NCBI GenBank assembly: GCA_002439735.1
Contig: DJPG01000016.1
Location: 1-35,869, forward strand
DNA length: 35,869 bases
Source: Firmicutes bacterium UBA6418
Lineage (GTDB): Bacteria > Bacillota > Clostridia > Peptostreptococcales > Anaerovoracaceae
Direction: 5' to 3'
The position numbers and the translations under genes are program-made. Below the pieces are notes generated by a model. The model was given only the letters and a program-made list of their open reading frames with translations, searched no databases and was not told where the DNA came from. Shown piece by piece: positions 24,101 to 30,539 of this stretch (position 1 is the stretch's first letter; each line of letters begins with the position of its first letter).

Positions 24101-24734
24101 TGACGCAGTAAAACCAGACACACCGCAGAATCCGACGTATCCGGAAACTACGACGCCGAAGATCCGGACAACGGCAAAGAACGCCGAAACCGGGGATCAC
24201 ATTGCTTATGCAACAAAGAAGCTCACCATCGTCGATACCGTACAATTCTCCGGTCTGCGTGCCGGTCAGGAATATAAGGTGAAAGGAATCCTGATGGATA
24301 AAGCGACCGGAAAACCGCTTTTGGTACAGGGACAGACGGTGATCGCGGAAACGACGTTCCGACCGGCCGCGCCGAACGGGACCATCGACGTAGAGTTTAC
24401 CCTTGACGGATCCGCGTTGGCCGGCAAAGATGTTGTTGTTTTTGAGCAGCTCTTTGAGATCAAGATTGACGCGGATAAAAATCCAACCGAAGAAAAGGTC
24501 GCTTCCCATGAAGACCTTGACGACGAGGGTCAAACGGTAACGATCAAAGAAGTACCGGAAACACCGGAGACTCCGCAGTCGCCGCAGGAGCCGCCAAAGC
24601 CGGAAGAACTGCAGGAGGTTCCGAAGACCGGTGACACCAGTCCTCTGCTGTTTTATACCTTCCTGATGGGGCTGAGCGCCTGCGCGGCAGCGATCCTATG
24701 CAGAAGGATGCGTCCGCGTAAGACAGAACGTTAA
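18117..24734 (+). CDS. Giant sortase-anchored adhesin with thioester-like, Cna-B and VaFE domains
   Basis: 2205 residues, AAAGGAGG before the ATG. Signal peptide ~1-29. Residues ~60-270 resemble a thioester domain: YCIE with Cys97 and AATRQLIHE at 184-192. Polar and Cna-B/SpaA-like domains follow: near 609-745 (ends YGTYLVEEY), 755-850 (FGTYRLEEW), a split one starting ~959 and ending ~1560 (LGRYIVRESKAPNGY), and 1576-1680 (YGTYYLREL). A Gly/Ser linker lies near 575. A VaFE/T-Q ester-bond domain covers ~2012-2145 (ends VVVFEQLFE), then a Pro/Glu-rich wall spacer and the sorting signal VPKTG at 2168-2172, a hydrophobic helix and a basic tail. It should be anchored to peptidoglycan and bind host or bacterial surfaces. 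No sortase is in the window. Confidence 0.9.
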   Translation: MKKKKKISVLVLIFALVFTMMPVSESTAEATTGVTGSFGFAGVLSDVEGRAYRFADSETGCMQIFFVDYVKNGFTIGNCIEVAPLRAYRVNGKVAYCIEHGVDITPGANLTSRTLSRSYLEEIYTQEKLDYVLENISLCLLYGRQESSEILDLLNSPENGGLGFRASSFYGQNAKKYNLDDWEAATRQLIHESQQRFRDENFSKQQNGLEYTDGLKRADGTRYPGNGRKIRENHYLNPLNGKGAKDIYNYMAVLIKNHRNFPTGIGAASQSRPQEISLQQGEDGIWRSKKFLVNARMLADLKVELPSGKTAASVKLVSGKENGQAYFQYEVTGAVNTKTVYTVKRSIAPRQEQPDDLLVWECKDGRGGHLQALATGAADPIARYVRFTAAEAPEPTPENERPQPLYFPTFEIPVEKQDANPGWDGDLHTGMGDASLAASYTLERQIGDGAWETIDHLTLDEFGSTRSFTDQPWQSADDLAMTESGEYVHTVISGEPPVTQTHCTVAPTRTEWNGTVRYRVTETRPDGRFIEPDTGIREYEASYYAVTEDSRTCTDQPQNWSEISYDIQFRVTNGSDTAGSGSGSGKAEEVDQNLIYGLQTFVNDCYRGKFTLSKSLQNEDVFSEAQGGMAGGQKDSQSSYWKIRLESGGWENHPYLSFVREADEKSGTAVYRVVRSTEGTDNAAEAMQIGANGDLYVYDIPYGTYLVEEYAADDESYLKEQFRLVIGEHSGAYTATEENDNRYDYNIRDKIKTNKVKVIKTDAETGKQVYAAGTKFYVRYMGNPLKADPTTSKNYGRLLPNAESITADGPYTFEADENGEITILYELEFGTYRLEEWLLPEGYFVGEYHGSGVAGSHDYGTVEEGQRKALEGHSYEDLVGIYDNTGTPAAYQEKDRYKLNEVFNFYTFRVEKQETHVDGNFGQKVDKDGKITAADASYDPDNYPYQTYYQAVGMANNPVKGKIGIEKKGETLQGFRKEVKEGKTVFTPVYAAIDGLKGAVYQIFAAVDIWLHDGSDGPTVYDSETEKELKIPKTASTNANNLLESIQSTLSRFFRGSGDVYETGELAHVSGAKLWYLKDRAAKEDGRYTRVYVSPEQKDTAYSYSYETTAGDLKFRYDVAVRMNYQASGKAVTDVEVTKVTSVQDGYALTIPVTLPSGSVGETQLDPLQNFLAKDDPLDTSPASALSVSEKSYTYERNGREDVDLEGNPIDLSDIGVRAYERENAQEELPYAIPDGWTLLPPAGDGDENGAYVLITKTEGGAAAYQILLDNGIWQPCDASGNFCKMTVQQYKARYEQQAGDPDGFTFSWDGFAVSSAASAEDRNAVTTVTKQDATILPLVEVGAGYTYQEDGETMTFTGREPSSPIYFLSQDGIRTEMFYSGGSMKTILTLPQSAVDKDYSDVVPTLNFREDGRDNLIDWYSALTPDQPENGGSPIPGVSWKASRIESAKTGEQESYRIEIVSDQNADDPMEITFADGYTMTLFADTAESGNGVGVIVLDNVYKTNRASLGQLVDTITTDEEGKAVSKLLPLGRYIVRESKAPNGYVTNETTYEAELKYKDQFTPLIWKTLNLKNEFFTVELELAKVFETAFESGIYQPSAGAVFGLYNAEVLTGNCAEDQTEALIGRLEANTLLDIIKVDENGKAKANIKLPYGTYYLRELSAKSGYLLNDMPFYFVIREETEDASQPCRFGYGEDGSILAEDGIAAQVVMQSAGCAKIIVETQIRYPMPTIEINAATYALTEDRTESGRKIIAGKEISRAEITVKDGETCHVTLPNGKKLDITVTGNTYRYTYDGVEAQFIPEVSYTGWSGKYTSTFSAPKGEDLTTKTQTVVVSEAGADADRAVAVLTHTPVTKETVLSPTEVKTIGVLDETGCQTYRHTAVVRYQKTDGTAAMPEEITLAAGDMTTFRAPSGADVTLMLDANGSLKTLISSTSCGMLQENETVKAALDGEDRTADVAFVKSTTLARQDHSAKTLQIKIHTLDGLHAAAIQNDAVKPDTPQNPTYPETTTPKIRTTAKNAETGDHIAYATKKLTIVDTVQFSGLRAGQEYKVKGILMDKATGKPLLVQGQTVIAETTFRPAAPNGTIDVEFTLDGSALAGKDVVVFEQLFEIKIDADKNPTEEKVASHEDLDDEGQTVTIKEVPETPETPQSPQEPPKPEELQEVPKTGDTSPLLFYTFLMGLSACAAAILCRRMRPRKTER

Positions 24735-24775
24735 ATTTGGGGCGTTAAATTTACGGCCAATTCACAAATTATCTG

Positions 24776-24804
24776 TTTACTTTTCAGTCCGCGTGTGATA
24801 CAAT
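24776..24804 (+). promoter_or_regulatory. Promoter for the pantothenate kinase gene
   Basis: TTTACT (24776-24781) and TACAAT (24799-24804), 17-base spacer, TG before the -10. It lies 42 bases before the ATG. Confidence 0.65.
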
Positions 24805-24846
24805 TAACAAAGTTTTACTACTTATCACAGAAAAGAGGACACACAA

Positions 24847-25692
24847 ATGAGAATCGTAGTAGGAATTGATATAGGCGGCAGCACGACGAAAATTGCAGGC
24901 TTTCAGGGAAAGGACATGCTGCTGCCGGTTCAGATCTCGGCGAGCAACGCGATCGCATCGCTGTTCGGCGCATTCGGGAAATTCCTGTATGATAATAAAC
25001 TGGCATTGGAAGATATCGAGCAGGTCAATCTGACCGGCGTGGGCTGCAGCGCCGTCGATCAGGCAATTTACGGACTGCCGACTTACAAGGTTGACGAATT
25101 TACCGCCAACGGCGTCGGCGGCGGCTATTTCGCGAAAGGTAAGCGGGAATTCATGGTCGTCAGTATGGGGACCGGCACATCTTTCGTTGGCGTTAAGGAC
25201 GGCATTCCGACCCATCTGGGCGGCATCGGTATCGGCGGCGGCACGATCATCGGTCTTTCCAAGCTGATGCTGAACACCTCCGACATCGATAAGATCCAGG
25301 AACTGGCGCTTAACGGAAAGGTCGGACATATCGACCTGCGTGTCGGCGATATTTCCGAGAAGCCGCTTCCGGGACTGAATCTGGAAGTCACCGCGTCGAA
25401 CTTTGGCAAGGCTTCTTCCAGAGCGACTTGTGAAGATAAGGCGGCGGGGATCGTGCATATGGTGATCGAATCCATTTGCCAGACTGCGGCACTGATTTCA
25501 CGGGGAACCAAGATGAAAGATTTTATCCTGATCGGAGCGCTCACGAACTTTCCGGAGTGTGAGGCGGTTTGCGATATGATCAAGACGATGTTTCCGGATC
25601 TTAATTTTTATGTGCCAAAGGACGGCGAATACGGAACCGCAATCGGAACCGCTCTGGCGGAAAAATGCTGTTTGAAGCACATCGCGGGCTGA
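24847..25692 (+). CDS. coaW: Type II pantothenate kinase
   Basis: A 281-residue ASKHA-fold kinase of the Fumble/type II PanK family, which catalyses the first step of coenzyme A synthesis (pantothenate to 4'-phosphopantothenate). Visible: phosphate-1 loop GIDIGGSTTK near the N-terminus, VSMGTGTSF (about 108-116), then the GGIGIGGGTIIGLSKLM block and a C-terminal GEYGTAIGTALA. Length agrees with Staphylococcus-type CoaW, which is not inhibited by CoA. It is a single-gene unit with its own promoter and terminator. Confidence 0.9.
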   Translation: MRIVVGIDIGGSTTKIAGFQGKDMLLPVQISASNAIASLFGAFGKFLYDNKLALEDIEQVNLTGVGCSAVDQAIYGLPTYKVDEFTANGVGGGYFAKGKREFMVVSMGTGTSFVGVKDGIPTHLGGIGIGGGTIIGLSKLMLNTSDIDKIQELALNGKVGHIDLRVGDISEKPLPGLNLEVTASNFGKASSRATCEDKAAGIVHMVIESICQTAALISRGTKMKDFILIGALTNFPECEAVCDMIKTMFPDLNFYVPKDGEYGTAIGTALAEKCCLKHIAG

Positions 25693-25706
25693 TAGCAAAA
25701 TGATAA

Positions 25707-25769
25707 AACGGACTTCATGCGAGGATCCGGCTGACTGCCGGAAAACTCGATGAAGTCCGTTATTTTTTT
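25707..25769 (+). terminator. Strong Rho-independent terminator after coaW
   Basis: AACGGACTTCAT (25707-25718) pairs perfectly with ATGAAGTCCGTT (25750-25761); the pairing continues inward past one bulged base, with an inner CCGGC/GCCGG hairpin. Seven Ts follow at 25763-25769. It separates two convergent genes. Confidence 0.92.
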
Positions 25770-25784
25770 GCACGGAAGAGAAGA

Positions 25785-26723
25785 TCAGAGCGCAAAGTCT
25801 TCGAAACCGTTTTGCGTCAGGATCTTCGTGTGATCAAAACCGCAGTCTCTTGCCAGATCGGCAGCCTGCTCGAACGCGCAGGTGAGTGTATCCGCCGCGT
25901 GGCTGTCACTGTTGATCATGACCTGCCCGCCGCGCATGCGGATCTCCCGCAGGATCCAGTCGGCAGGATAAGGCGTCGTCCGCCAGCCGCGCGAGATCGC
26001 GCCGGTATTGATCTCAAAGATCGGAGCCGGGCCGGCAAGTTCTGCGCCTTTACTTTGCGGCCAGGCATTAAAGATCCGATCCAGCGCGTGCCGGACGGCA
26101 GCGTGATACCGAGGATGCGCTTCGTCAAACCAAGGTTCTTTTTCATTAAACTTTGTCACCAGATCGAAATGTCCGATGATGTGGCAGCCGGTCACCTCCG
26201 GCAGCATACCGACCGTTTCATAATAATGCTCGATGAAAGCATAGACATCGCCGCCGAAATCCGTGCGGACCGCTTCCGCGATGCGATCGGTGCTCCAGTC
26301 GATATAGTAAAAGCGGCTGCGGTCGAAGCCGTGAAAGGAATCCGCAGAAAGCTCTGCACCACAAGCCGCAGGAGAATCCGCATCACAGCAGGCCGGTGCA
26401 AAGGTTGCGTGCACAGAGCCTATCACATAGTCATAGGCATCGGTCGGTTCGTCGGAGCCAAAGTCCTGCTCGATCCCACGCAGAATGATGATCTTTCCCG
26501 CGTAAAGCTCTCGCAGCCGATCAATCTCCTTAAAATAAGCCGCAGTATCGGCAAGGCTCATGCAGTAGCAGTCGTCATAGGCTGTATAGCTATGCCCGGA
26601 AAAGCCGATGATTTTCAGACCGGCATCGATCGCCGCCCGCGTCATTTCCTCTAAAGTATTCTTTCCGTCACAAAAATTCGTGTGTGTATGATAATTATAT
26701 GGTATAATAATTTTAAATCCCAT
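25785..26723 (-). CDS. HisJ-like PHP-family histidinol-phosphatase
   Basis: The only minus-strand gene; 312 residues. PHP metal-site motifs in order: YHTHTNFCDG (about 10-19), GFSGHSY, the Glu in GIEQDF, IGSVHATF, GHFDLVTKF and NSDSHAAD near the C-terminus, as in Bacillus HisJ, which removes phosphate from histidinol phosphate. No his gene lies nearby, so activity on another sugar phosphate is possible. An AAAGGAAGG leader lies very close to the ATG at 26723. About 35 residues (around 110-140, Cys- and Ala-rich) look like an insertion between the GSVH motif and the next conserved block. Confidence 0.85.
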   Translation of the reverse strand: MGFKIIIPYNYHTHTNFCDGKNTLEEMTRAAIDAGLKIIGFSGHSYTAYDDCYCMSLADTAAYFKEIDRLRELYAGKIIILRGIEQDFGSDEPTDAYDYVIGSVHATFAPACCDADSPAACGAELSADSFHGFDRSRFYYIDWSTDRIAEAVRTDFGGDVYAFIEHYYETVGMLPEVTGCHIIGHFDLVTKFNEKEPWFDEAHPRYHAAVRHALDRIFNAWPQSKGAELAGPAPIFEINTGAISRGWRTTPYPADWILREIRMRGGQVMINSDSHAADTLTCAFEQAADLARDCGFDHTKILTQNGFEDFAL

Positions 26724-26773
26724 CCTTCCTTTGCGCGGCCGCCTGTATCGGCGGTGCGAATTATCCTCTCACA

Positions 26774-26803
26774 GTATAACACTTTTTGCGGATCAGATAC
26801 AAG
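26774..26803 (-). promoter_or_regulatory. Promoter of the HisJ-like gene (minus strand)
   Basis: On the minus strand TTGTAT (complement of 26798-26803) and TATACT (complement of 26774-26779) are 18 bases apart, with TG ahead of the -10. It points towards the HisJ-like gene about 50 bases away. Confidence 0.65.
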
Positions 26804-26807
26804 GAAA

Positions 26808-26841
26808 AACAGTGCGAGCATGAAGCAAACAGTGCGAGCAA
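26808..26841. repeat. Two 14-bp direct repeats, 20-bp period
   Basis: AAACAGTGCGAGCA occurs at 26808-26821 and 26828-26841. The copies start exactly 20 bases apart, about two helical turns. They lie in the divergent intergenic region, just upstream of the minus-strand -35 and just before the ribosome site of the Lit-like gene. They could be tandem operator sites or a small local duplication. Confidence 0.6.
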
Positions 26842-26862
26842 AAATCAAGACAGGGGAGCGTT

Positions 26863-27573
26863 ATGAGGCAAAGCAAAAACGAAAGAGCAAAAGCGTGCAT
26901 CATTAAAAACTGCTTATTCGGGCTGTTTGGAGCCGCGGTGATGATCTGCCTTGCGGTCAGCATCACGGTTTGGTTCCGGCCGCTGTATTATTTTGATATC
27001 GGATATCTTCAGATTCCGCAGATGTCCGGCGTGTCCGCCGAGCTTTGCCGGCTGAATTATGATACGCTGATCGACTATAATGTGCTGGGCGGCAGTGAGA
27101 TTTTGGCTTTTCCGACGATGAAAATGTCAGAGAGCGGAACGATCCACTTTGAAGAGGTGAAACAGATCTTCGTTGTCATGCAGATCCTTGCGCTTGCAGG
27201 GCTTGCGGCTTTTGCGGTGTTTCTGTTCCAAAACCGAAAATGCCTGAAAAGGAAAGCACCGCCGAGAAAAGACGTTCTGGAGATATTCCGTTGGATGCAC
27301 TGCGCGGTGATTCTCACGCTGGGACTTGGCGCAATCGTCCTTTTGGCGACGTTCATCGACTGGGAGGGTGCGTTTGCGATGATGCACAGCATCTTTTTCG
27401 ACAATGATTACTGGCTGTTTGACCCGCAGACCGACCCGATCATCACGATTCTGCCGGACACATTTTTTTTGCACTGCGGGCTTTTGATCCTTTGCCTGAT
27501 CGCACTCTTCTGCGCCGGGCTTGAGATACTTTACAGAAAGGCGAGAAACAACGATGGAAAATCTCACATTTAA
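26863..27573 (+). CDS. Lit-like integral membrane protein (DUF1461/TIGR01906)
   Basis: 236 residues; AGGGGAG lies 6-12 bases before the ATG. Four membrane helices at about 17-40, 101-124, 145-166 and 205-226. The family signature is in the last outer loop: FFDNDYWLFDPQTDPIITILPDTFF; HFEEVKQIF after the first loop also fits. Some members of this family (Lit) move an acyl chain within lipoproteins to make lyso-form lipoproteins; many others, including this branch, are untested. The gene overlaps the next start by 20 bases. Confidence 0.82.
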   Translation: MRQSKNERAKACIIKNCLFGLFGAAVMICLAVSITVWFRPLYYFDIGYLQIPQMSGVSAELCRLNYDTLIDYNVLGGSEILAFPTMKMSESGTIHFEEVKQIFVVMQILALAGLAAFAVFLFQNRKCLKRKAPPRKDVLEIFRWMHCAVILTLGLGAIVLLATFIDWEGAFAMMHSIFFDNDYWLFDPQTDPIITILPDTFFLHCGLLILCLIALFCAGLEILYRKARNNDGKSHI

Positions 27574-27781
27574 AGCACTTTTTTTCCGTTTCTACGACCG
27601 GAAAATCGCGGACGGAACGATCACGTTTTCACAGGTCGGCATCAGCAAAAACGATTTTACAAAGCTCTGCATCGAGACAGATTTTATACCGGACATCCAG
27701 ACCATCGAGCGGATCTGCATCACGATGAAACTGACCGAAGACGAGGCACAGCTCCTGCGCCGGGCGGCAGAGAGGGAATAG
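27554..27781 (+). CDS. Small helix-turn-helix (XRE-like) protein
   Basis: 75 residues from the ATG at 27554, inside the end of the Lit-like gene, with an AGGCGAG ribosome site; a longer frame from 27521 is less likely. The part from ITFSQVGISKNDF through ETDFIPDIQTIERICITMKLTEDEAQLLRRA looks like helices 2-5 of an XRE-type HTH, including the usual 'L.L...E...L..A' end. It could regulate the neighbouring genes or itself; a DNA target is not visible. Confidence 0.68.
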   Translation: MENLTFKALFFRFYDRKIADGTITFSQVGISKNDFTKLCIETDFIPDIQTIERICITMKLTEDEAQLLRRAAERE

Positions 27782-27879
27782 AAGTGTTTTACCTTACGTA
27801 ATGACAGCATGAATTTTGCTTCATTTCATATCATAATCCGGGCAGTTTGCGAAAAGAAAACAGGAGGTGGATGCGAGCA

Positions 27880-28737
27880 GTGAGAACAAAAAATTTTTAT
27901 CAGGAACTGGATCGGTTGTTCGCGGAGAAAAAAATCGCACAAGTGGAACCATTTTTACAGAAGACCCTTGCGGAAGCGGAATCGGAGGGTGCTTACGATC
28001 TTGCGGTCGCGGCCTGCAATGAGCTGGGAGGTTTCTTTCGGGGCCTGTCACGTTATGAGGAGGGCATCGCGCTTTACGAAAAGGCTTTGCGGTATCTGAA
28101 AGAACTCGGGATGGAGAACGATGAGAACTGCGCGACCACGCTGATCAACTACGCGACCATTTTGAATCTGGCAGGCAGAGCGGACGCGGCGCTGGAGCGT
28201 TACGAAGAGGCGATTCGTATGCTGCGGAGTTGCGGGATCGAGGCGGATTACCGAATCGCGGCGTTGTACAACAATATGAGCGGGCTTTATCGGAAAAAGG
28301 CGGATCTGTATACCGCAGCTGCCTATCTGAGAAAGGCGCTGCTGATCTTGGAGCAGCTGTCAGAAAGCGAGGTTGAGATTGCCATCACTTACAGCAATCT
28401 GGCGAACGTTTATCGTGAGATCGGGAGGCTGGATACGGCGCAGGAATATGCGGAAAAGTCGGTACGGCTTTTTTCGGAAACATCCGGGGATCAGGACGTG
28501 CATTACGCGGCGGCAGTCTGCGCTTTGGCGGAAGTCCATTTCGCGCAGGGACAGTATGCGGACGCGGCAGCGCTTTTCGCAGCAGCCGCGAAATTGACGG
28601 AACGCGATTACGGCACGGAAAACGATACTTACCGGACGATCACGCGCAACTTGCAGCTGTGCGATGAAGCAATGGCAAAAAAACGAGAGTTTCAGGAAAA
28701 CGAACAGAAGAAACGGCAGGAACGGGAGAGGGTGTGA
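27880..28737 (+). CDS. Tetratricopeptide-repeat protein
   Basis: 285 residues from the GTG at 27880; AGGAGG at 27862-27867 is 12 bases away, and an ATG at 27871 (3 bases away) is the alternative. Residues ~12-260 are helical TPR-type repeats, e.g. ELGGFFRGLSRYEEGIALYE, ATILNLAGRADAALERYEEA, NNMSGLYRKKADLYTAAAYL, SNLANVYREIGRLDTAQEYA and LAEVHFAQGQYADAAALFA. The C-terminus is a charged helix rich in Glu, Lys and Arg. TPRs usually act as protein-binding scaffolds. It sits directly before the DUF4037 gene, with only 3 bases between, so the products probably work together. Confidence 0.83.
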   Translation: MRTKNFYQELDRLFAEKKIAQVEPFLQKTLAEAESEGAYDLAVAACNELGGFFRGLSRYEEGIALYEKALRYLKELGMENDENCATTLINYATILNLAGRADAALERYEEAIRMLRSCGIEADYRIAALYNNMSGLYRKKADLYTAAAYLRKALLILEQLSESEVEIAITYSNLANVYREIGRLDTAQEYAEKSVRLFSETSGDQDVHYAAAVCALAEVHFAQGQYADAAALFAAAAKLTERDYGTENDTYRTITRNLQLCDEAMAKKREFQENEQKKRQERERV

Positions 28738-28740
28738 GCA

Positions 28741-29697
28741 ATGCAGGGAATGGAACTTGCGAAAAAATATTATGAAACCTACGGCGCGCCGATGATCGCG
28801 GAAACCTGCGGCGATCTCGCCGATCGGATCGCAGTCGGACTGGTCGGAGAAGGATCGCAGTGCTTCGGGTTTGATGACGTGATCTCGCAGGATCACGATT
28901 TCGGACCGGGATTCTGTATCTGGATGCGTGAGCAGGAATATACCGGATACGGCGAAAAACTGGCAGCTGCCTATCAGGCATTGCCGGAAGATTTTCTTGG
29001 GTTCACGCGCCGCAATCTACAAGATCAAAGCCGTGTCGGCGTCATGACCGTCAAAGGCTTTTACCGAAAATATCTGGGGTTGGAGCAGCCGCCGGACACC
29101 AACCGTGCGTGGCTGTTTCTTAAAGAAACGGATCTCGCGCTGTGCACGAACGGTGCGGTGTTTCGGGACGAGTGCGGTGAATTTACCGGATTCCGCGAGG
29201 CGCTGCTGCAGTTCTATCCGCCGGACATCCTGCGAAAAAAGATTGCAGCTCGCGCTGCTGTGATGTCACAGGCAGGACAGTATAATCTGCTGCGGTGTTT
29301 GCGTCGGCAGGACGCTATGGCGGCCATGTTCGCACTCAGCCGGTTTACGGAAAGCGCCCTGTCTATGCTGTATCTTTTGAACCGGAGATATATGCCGTTC
29401 TATAAATGGGCGTTTCATGGCGCACGGAAACTGGAGAACATGCAGCAGACCGTTCAAAAGATCGGAAACTTGCCGCAGATTTTTACCGCAGTCAATCGCG
29501 GAGATTTTGCAGCGGCCGAAAAGCTTGCGTTTGAACAGACGGAGATGATCTGCGAGGATACGGTGCGAGAGCTGAACCGGCAGGAATTTTCACAGAGCCG
29601 GAGCGCGTTCCTGCAGGAACATCTGCCGGATATCATGGCAGAGATCCGGGACGAGCAGATCCGCAGGCTGCCGCCGATCTTTGACTACGGGATTTAG
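28741..29697 (+). CDS. DUF4037 protein, nucleotidyltransferase-like
   Basis: 318 residues. Near the N-terminus, VGEGSQCFGFDDVISQDHDFG (residues ~35-55) has the look of a nucleotidyltransferase active site: G-S, then Asp45-Asp46 and Asp51/Asp53 as possible metal ligands. A helical C-terminal part follows (about 170-310), where DUF4037 is usually placed. By analogy it could transfer a nucleotide to a protein or small molecule, but no substrate is known for this family. GAGAGG precedes the ATG, and the gene lies 3 bases after the TPR gene and 23 before the DUF4125 gene. Confidence 0.8.
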   Translation: MQGMELAKKYYETYGAPMIAETCGDLADRIAVGLVGEGSQCFGFDDVISQDHDFGPGFCIWMREQEYTGYGEKLAAAYQALPEDFLGFTRRNLQDQSRVGVMTVKGFYRKYLGLEQPPDTNRAWLFLKETDLALCTNGAVFRDECGEFTGFREALLQFYPPDILRKKIAARAAVMSQAGQYNLLRCLRRQDAMAAMFALSRFTESALSMLYLLNRRYMPFYKWAFHGARKLENMQQTVQKIGNLPQIFTAVNRGDFAAAEKLAFEQTEMICEDTVRELNRQEFSQSRSAFLQEHLPDIMAEIRDEQIRRLPPIFDYGI

Positions 29698-29720
29698 ACG
29701 GAGGCCGGAAAGGAATAAAA

Positions 29721-30335
29721 ATGGAAGAAAAGAAAGCTATGATCGCAAAGATCATTGAAATTGAATGGGATATGTTTCAGCATGTGCAGAACATCGGCGG
29801 CCGGGCGTCCTGCCAGGATGACCGGGAAACTTTTGAGATCATGCGCCTGAGCCAGTACGAGAACTGGACGGATGCGATGCTGCGTCTTTATCTGGAACAT
29901 CTTCTGAGATCTCAACAGGACGGACGCAATCTGATCGCCGAAAAATACGGACGGATGATGGAGTTTACAGAGCCGCAGTATTATAAAGAGGAAATTGAGC
30001 CGAAGATCCCGGCGCTTTCCGAAACCGCGCGGAGACTGATCGAAGAGACCGTGCAGATTTTGATCCCTTGGGAGATCGATTTCTGCCGCAAGTATCCGAA
30101 GCTCGGCAGGGCAGGAAGACCGATCCTTTCCACCGGTGACGCAAGCGGCTTCACCTCGATGGAAACCTATGCGCGGGGGGAGCTCGCGACCTATCCGGAA
30201 CAGCTGCTGCAGGAATACTTTGACTATCTGCAGGAGCTGCGCGAAGACGGAAAATCGATCTCGGTTTTGGATCGGGAGATCATGACAAAGCTTTACGGCT
30301 ATGCCACGATTCAAGATGCGGAAAACAGTTTGTAA
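29721..30335 (+). CDS. DUF4125 family protein
   Basis: 204 residues with an AAAGGA ribosome site. It carries the recognisable DUF4125 core: EWDMFQHVQNIGGRASCQDD near residues 12-31, SQYENW, GRNLIAEKYGRMMEFT (about 73-88), and near the C-terminus an ELATYPEQLL segment. No catalytic role is known. It is the last gene of the TPR-DUF4037 cluster and is followed by a terminator, so the three form one unit. Confidence 0.82.
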   Translation: MEEKKAMIAKIIEIEWDMFQHVQNIGGRASCQDDRETFEIMRLSQYENWTDAMLRLYLEHLLRSQQDGRNLIAEKYGRMMEFTEPQYYKEEIEPKIPALSETARRLIEETVQILIPWEIDFCRKYPKLGRAGRPILSTGDASGFTSMETYARGELATYPEQLLQEYFDYLQELREDGKSISVLDREIMTKLYGYATIQDAENSL

Positions 30336-30386
30336 GCAGATAGGATCATCCAAACCCGTCGCAAAAGACTCATCGAACAAGACGAG

Positions 30387-30429
30387 AACCGAGCTGCGAT
30401 GCAGGCATGCACCGGATCGGTTTTTGTTT
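30387..30429 (+). terminator. Probable terminator after the DUF4125 gene
   Basis: AACCGA (30387-30392) pairs with TCGGTT (30417-30422) and a T-rich run follows (TTTTTGTTTT). The inner part is only partly paired, so strength is uncertain. Confidence 0.6.
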
Positions 30430-30448
30430 TGTCGTGAAAAAACACCTC

Positions 30449-30478
30449 TTGACAGCCGTAAGGAAAAGAGCGTAAAGT
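30449..30478 (+). promoter_or_regulatory. Promoter for the mrp-like gene
   Basis: TTGACA (30449-30454) and TAAAGT (30473-30478) with an 18-base spacer, 61 bases before the start codon. Confidence 0.6.
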
Positions 30479-30539
30479 AGAACTAAATCGGAAAAGATAA
30501 AATCTGTAGGATGATCGAAATAAAGGAGTGTAAGATAAT

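Noticed and set aside
24731..24753. Repeated GTTAAATTT after the adhesin gene as a terminator or operator
   Set aside because: Only 9 bases, AT-rich, and not an inverted repeat; too weak to call.
25812..26654. 280-codon open frame on the plus strand
   Set aside because: It is opposite the HisJ-like gene, whose PHP motifs are clear on the minus strand.
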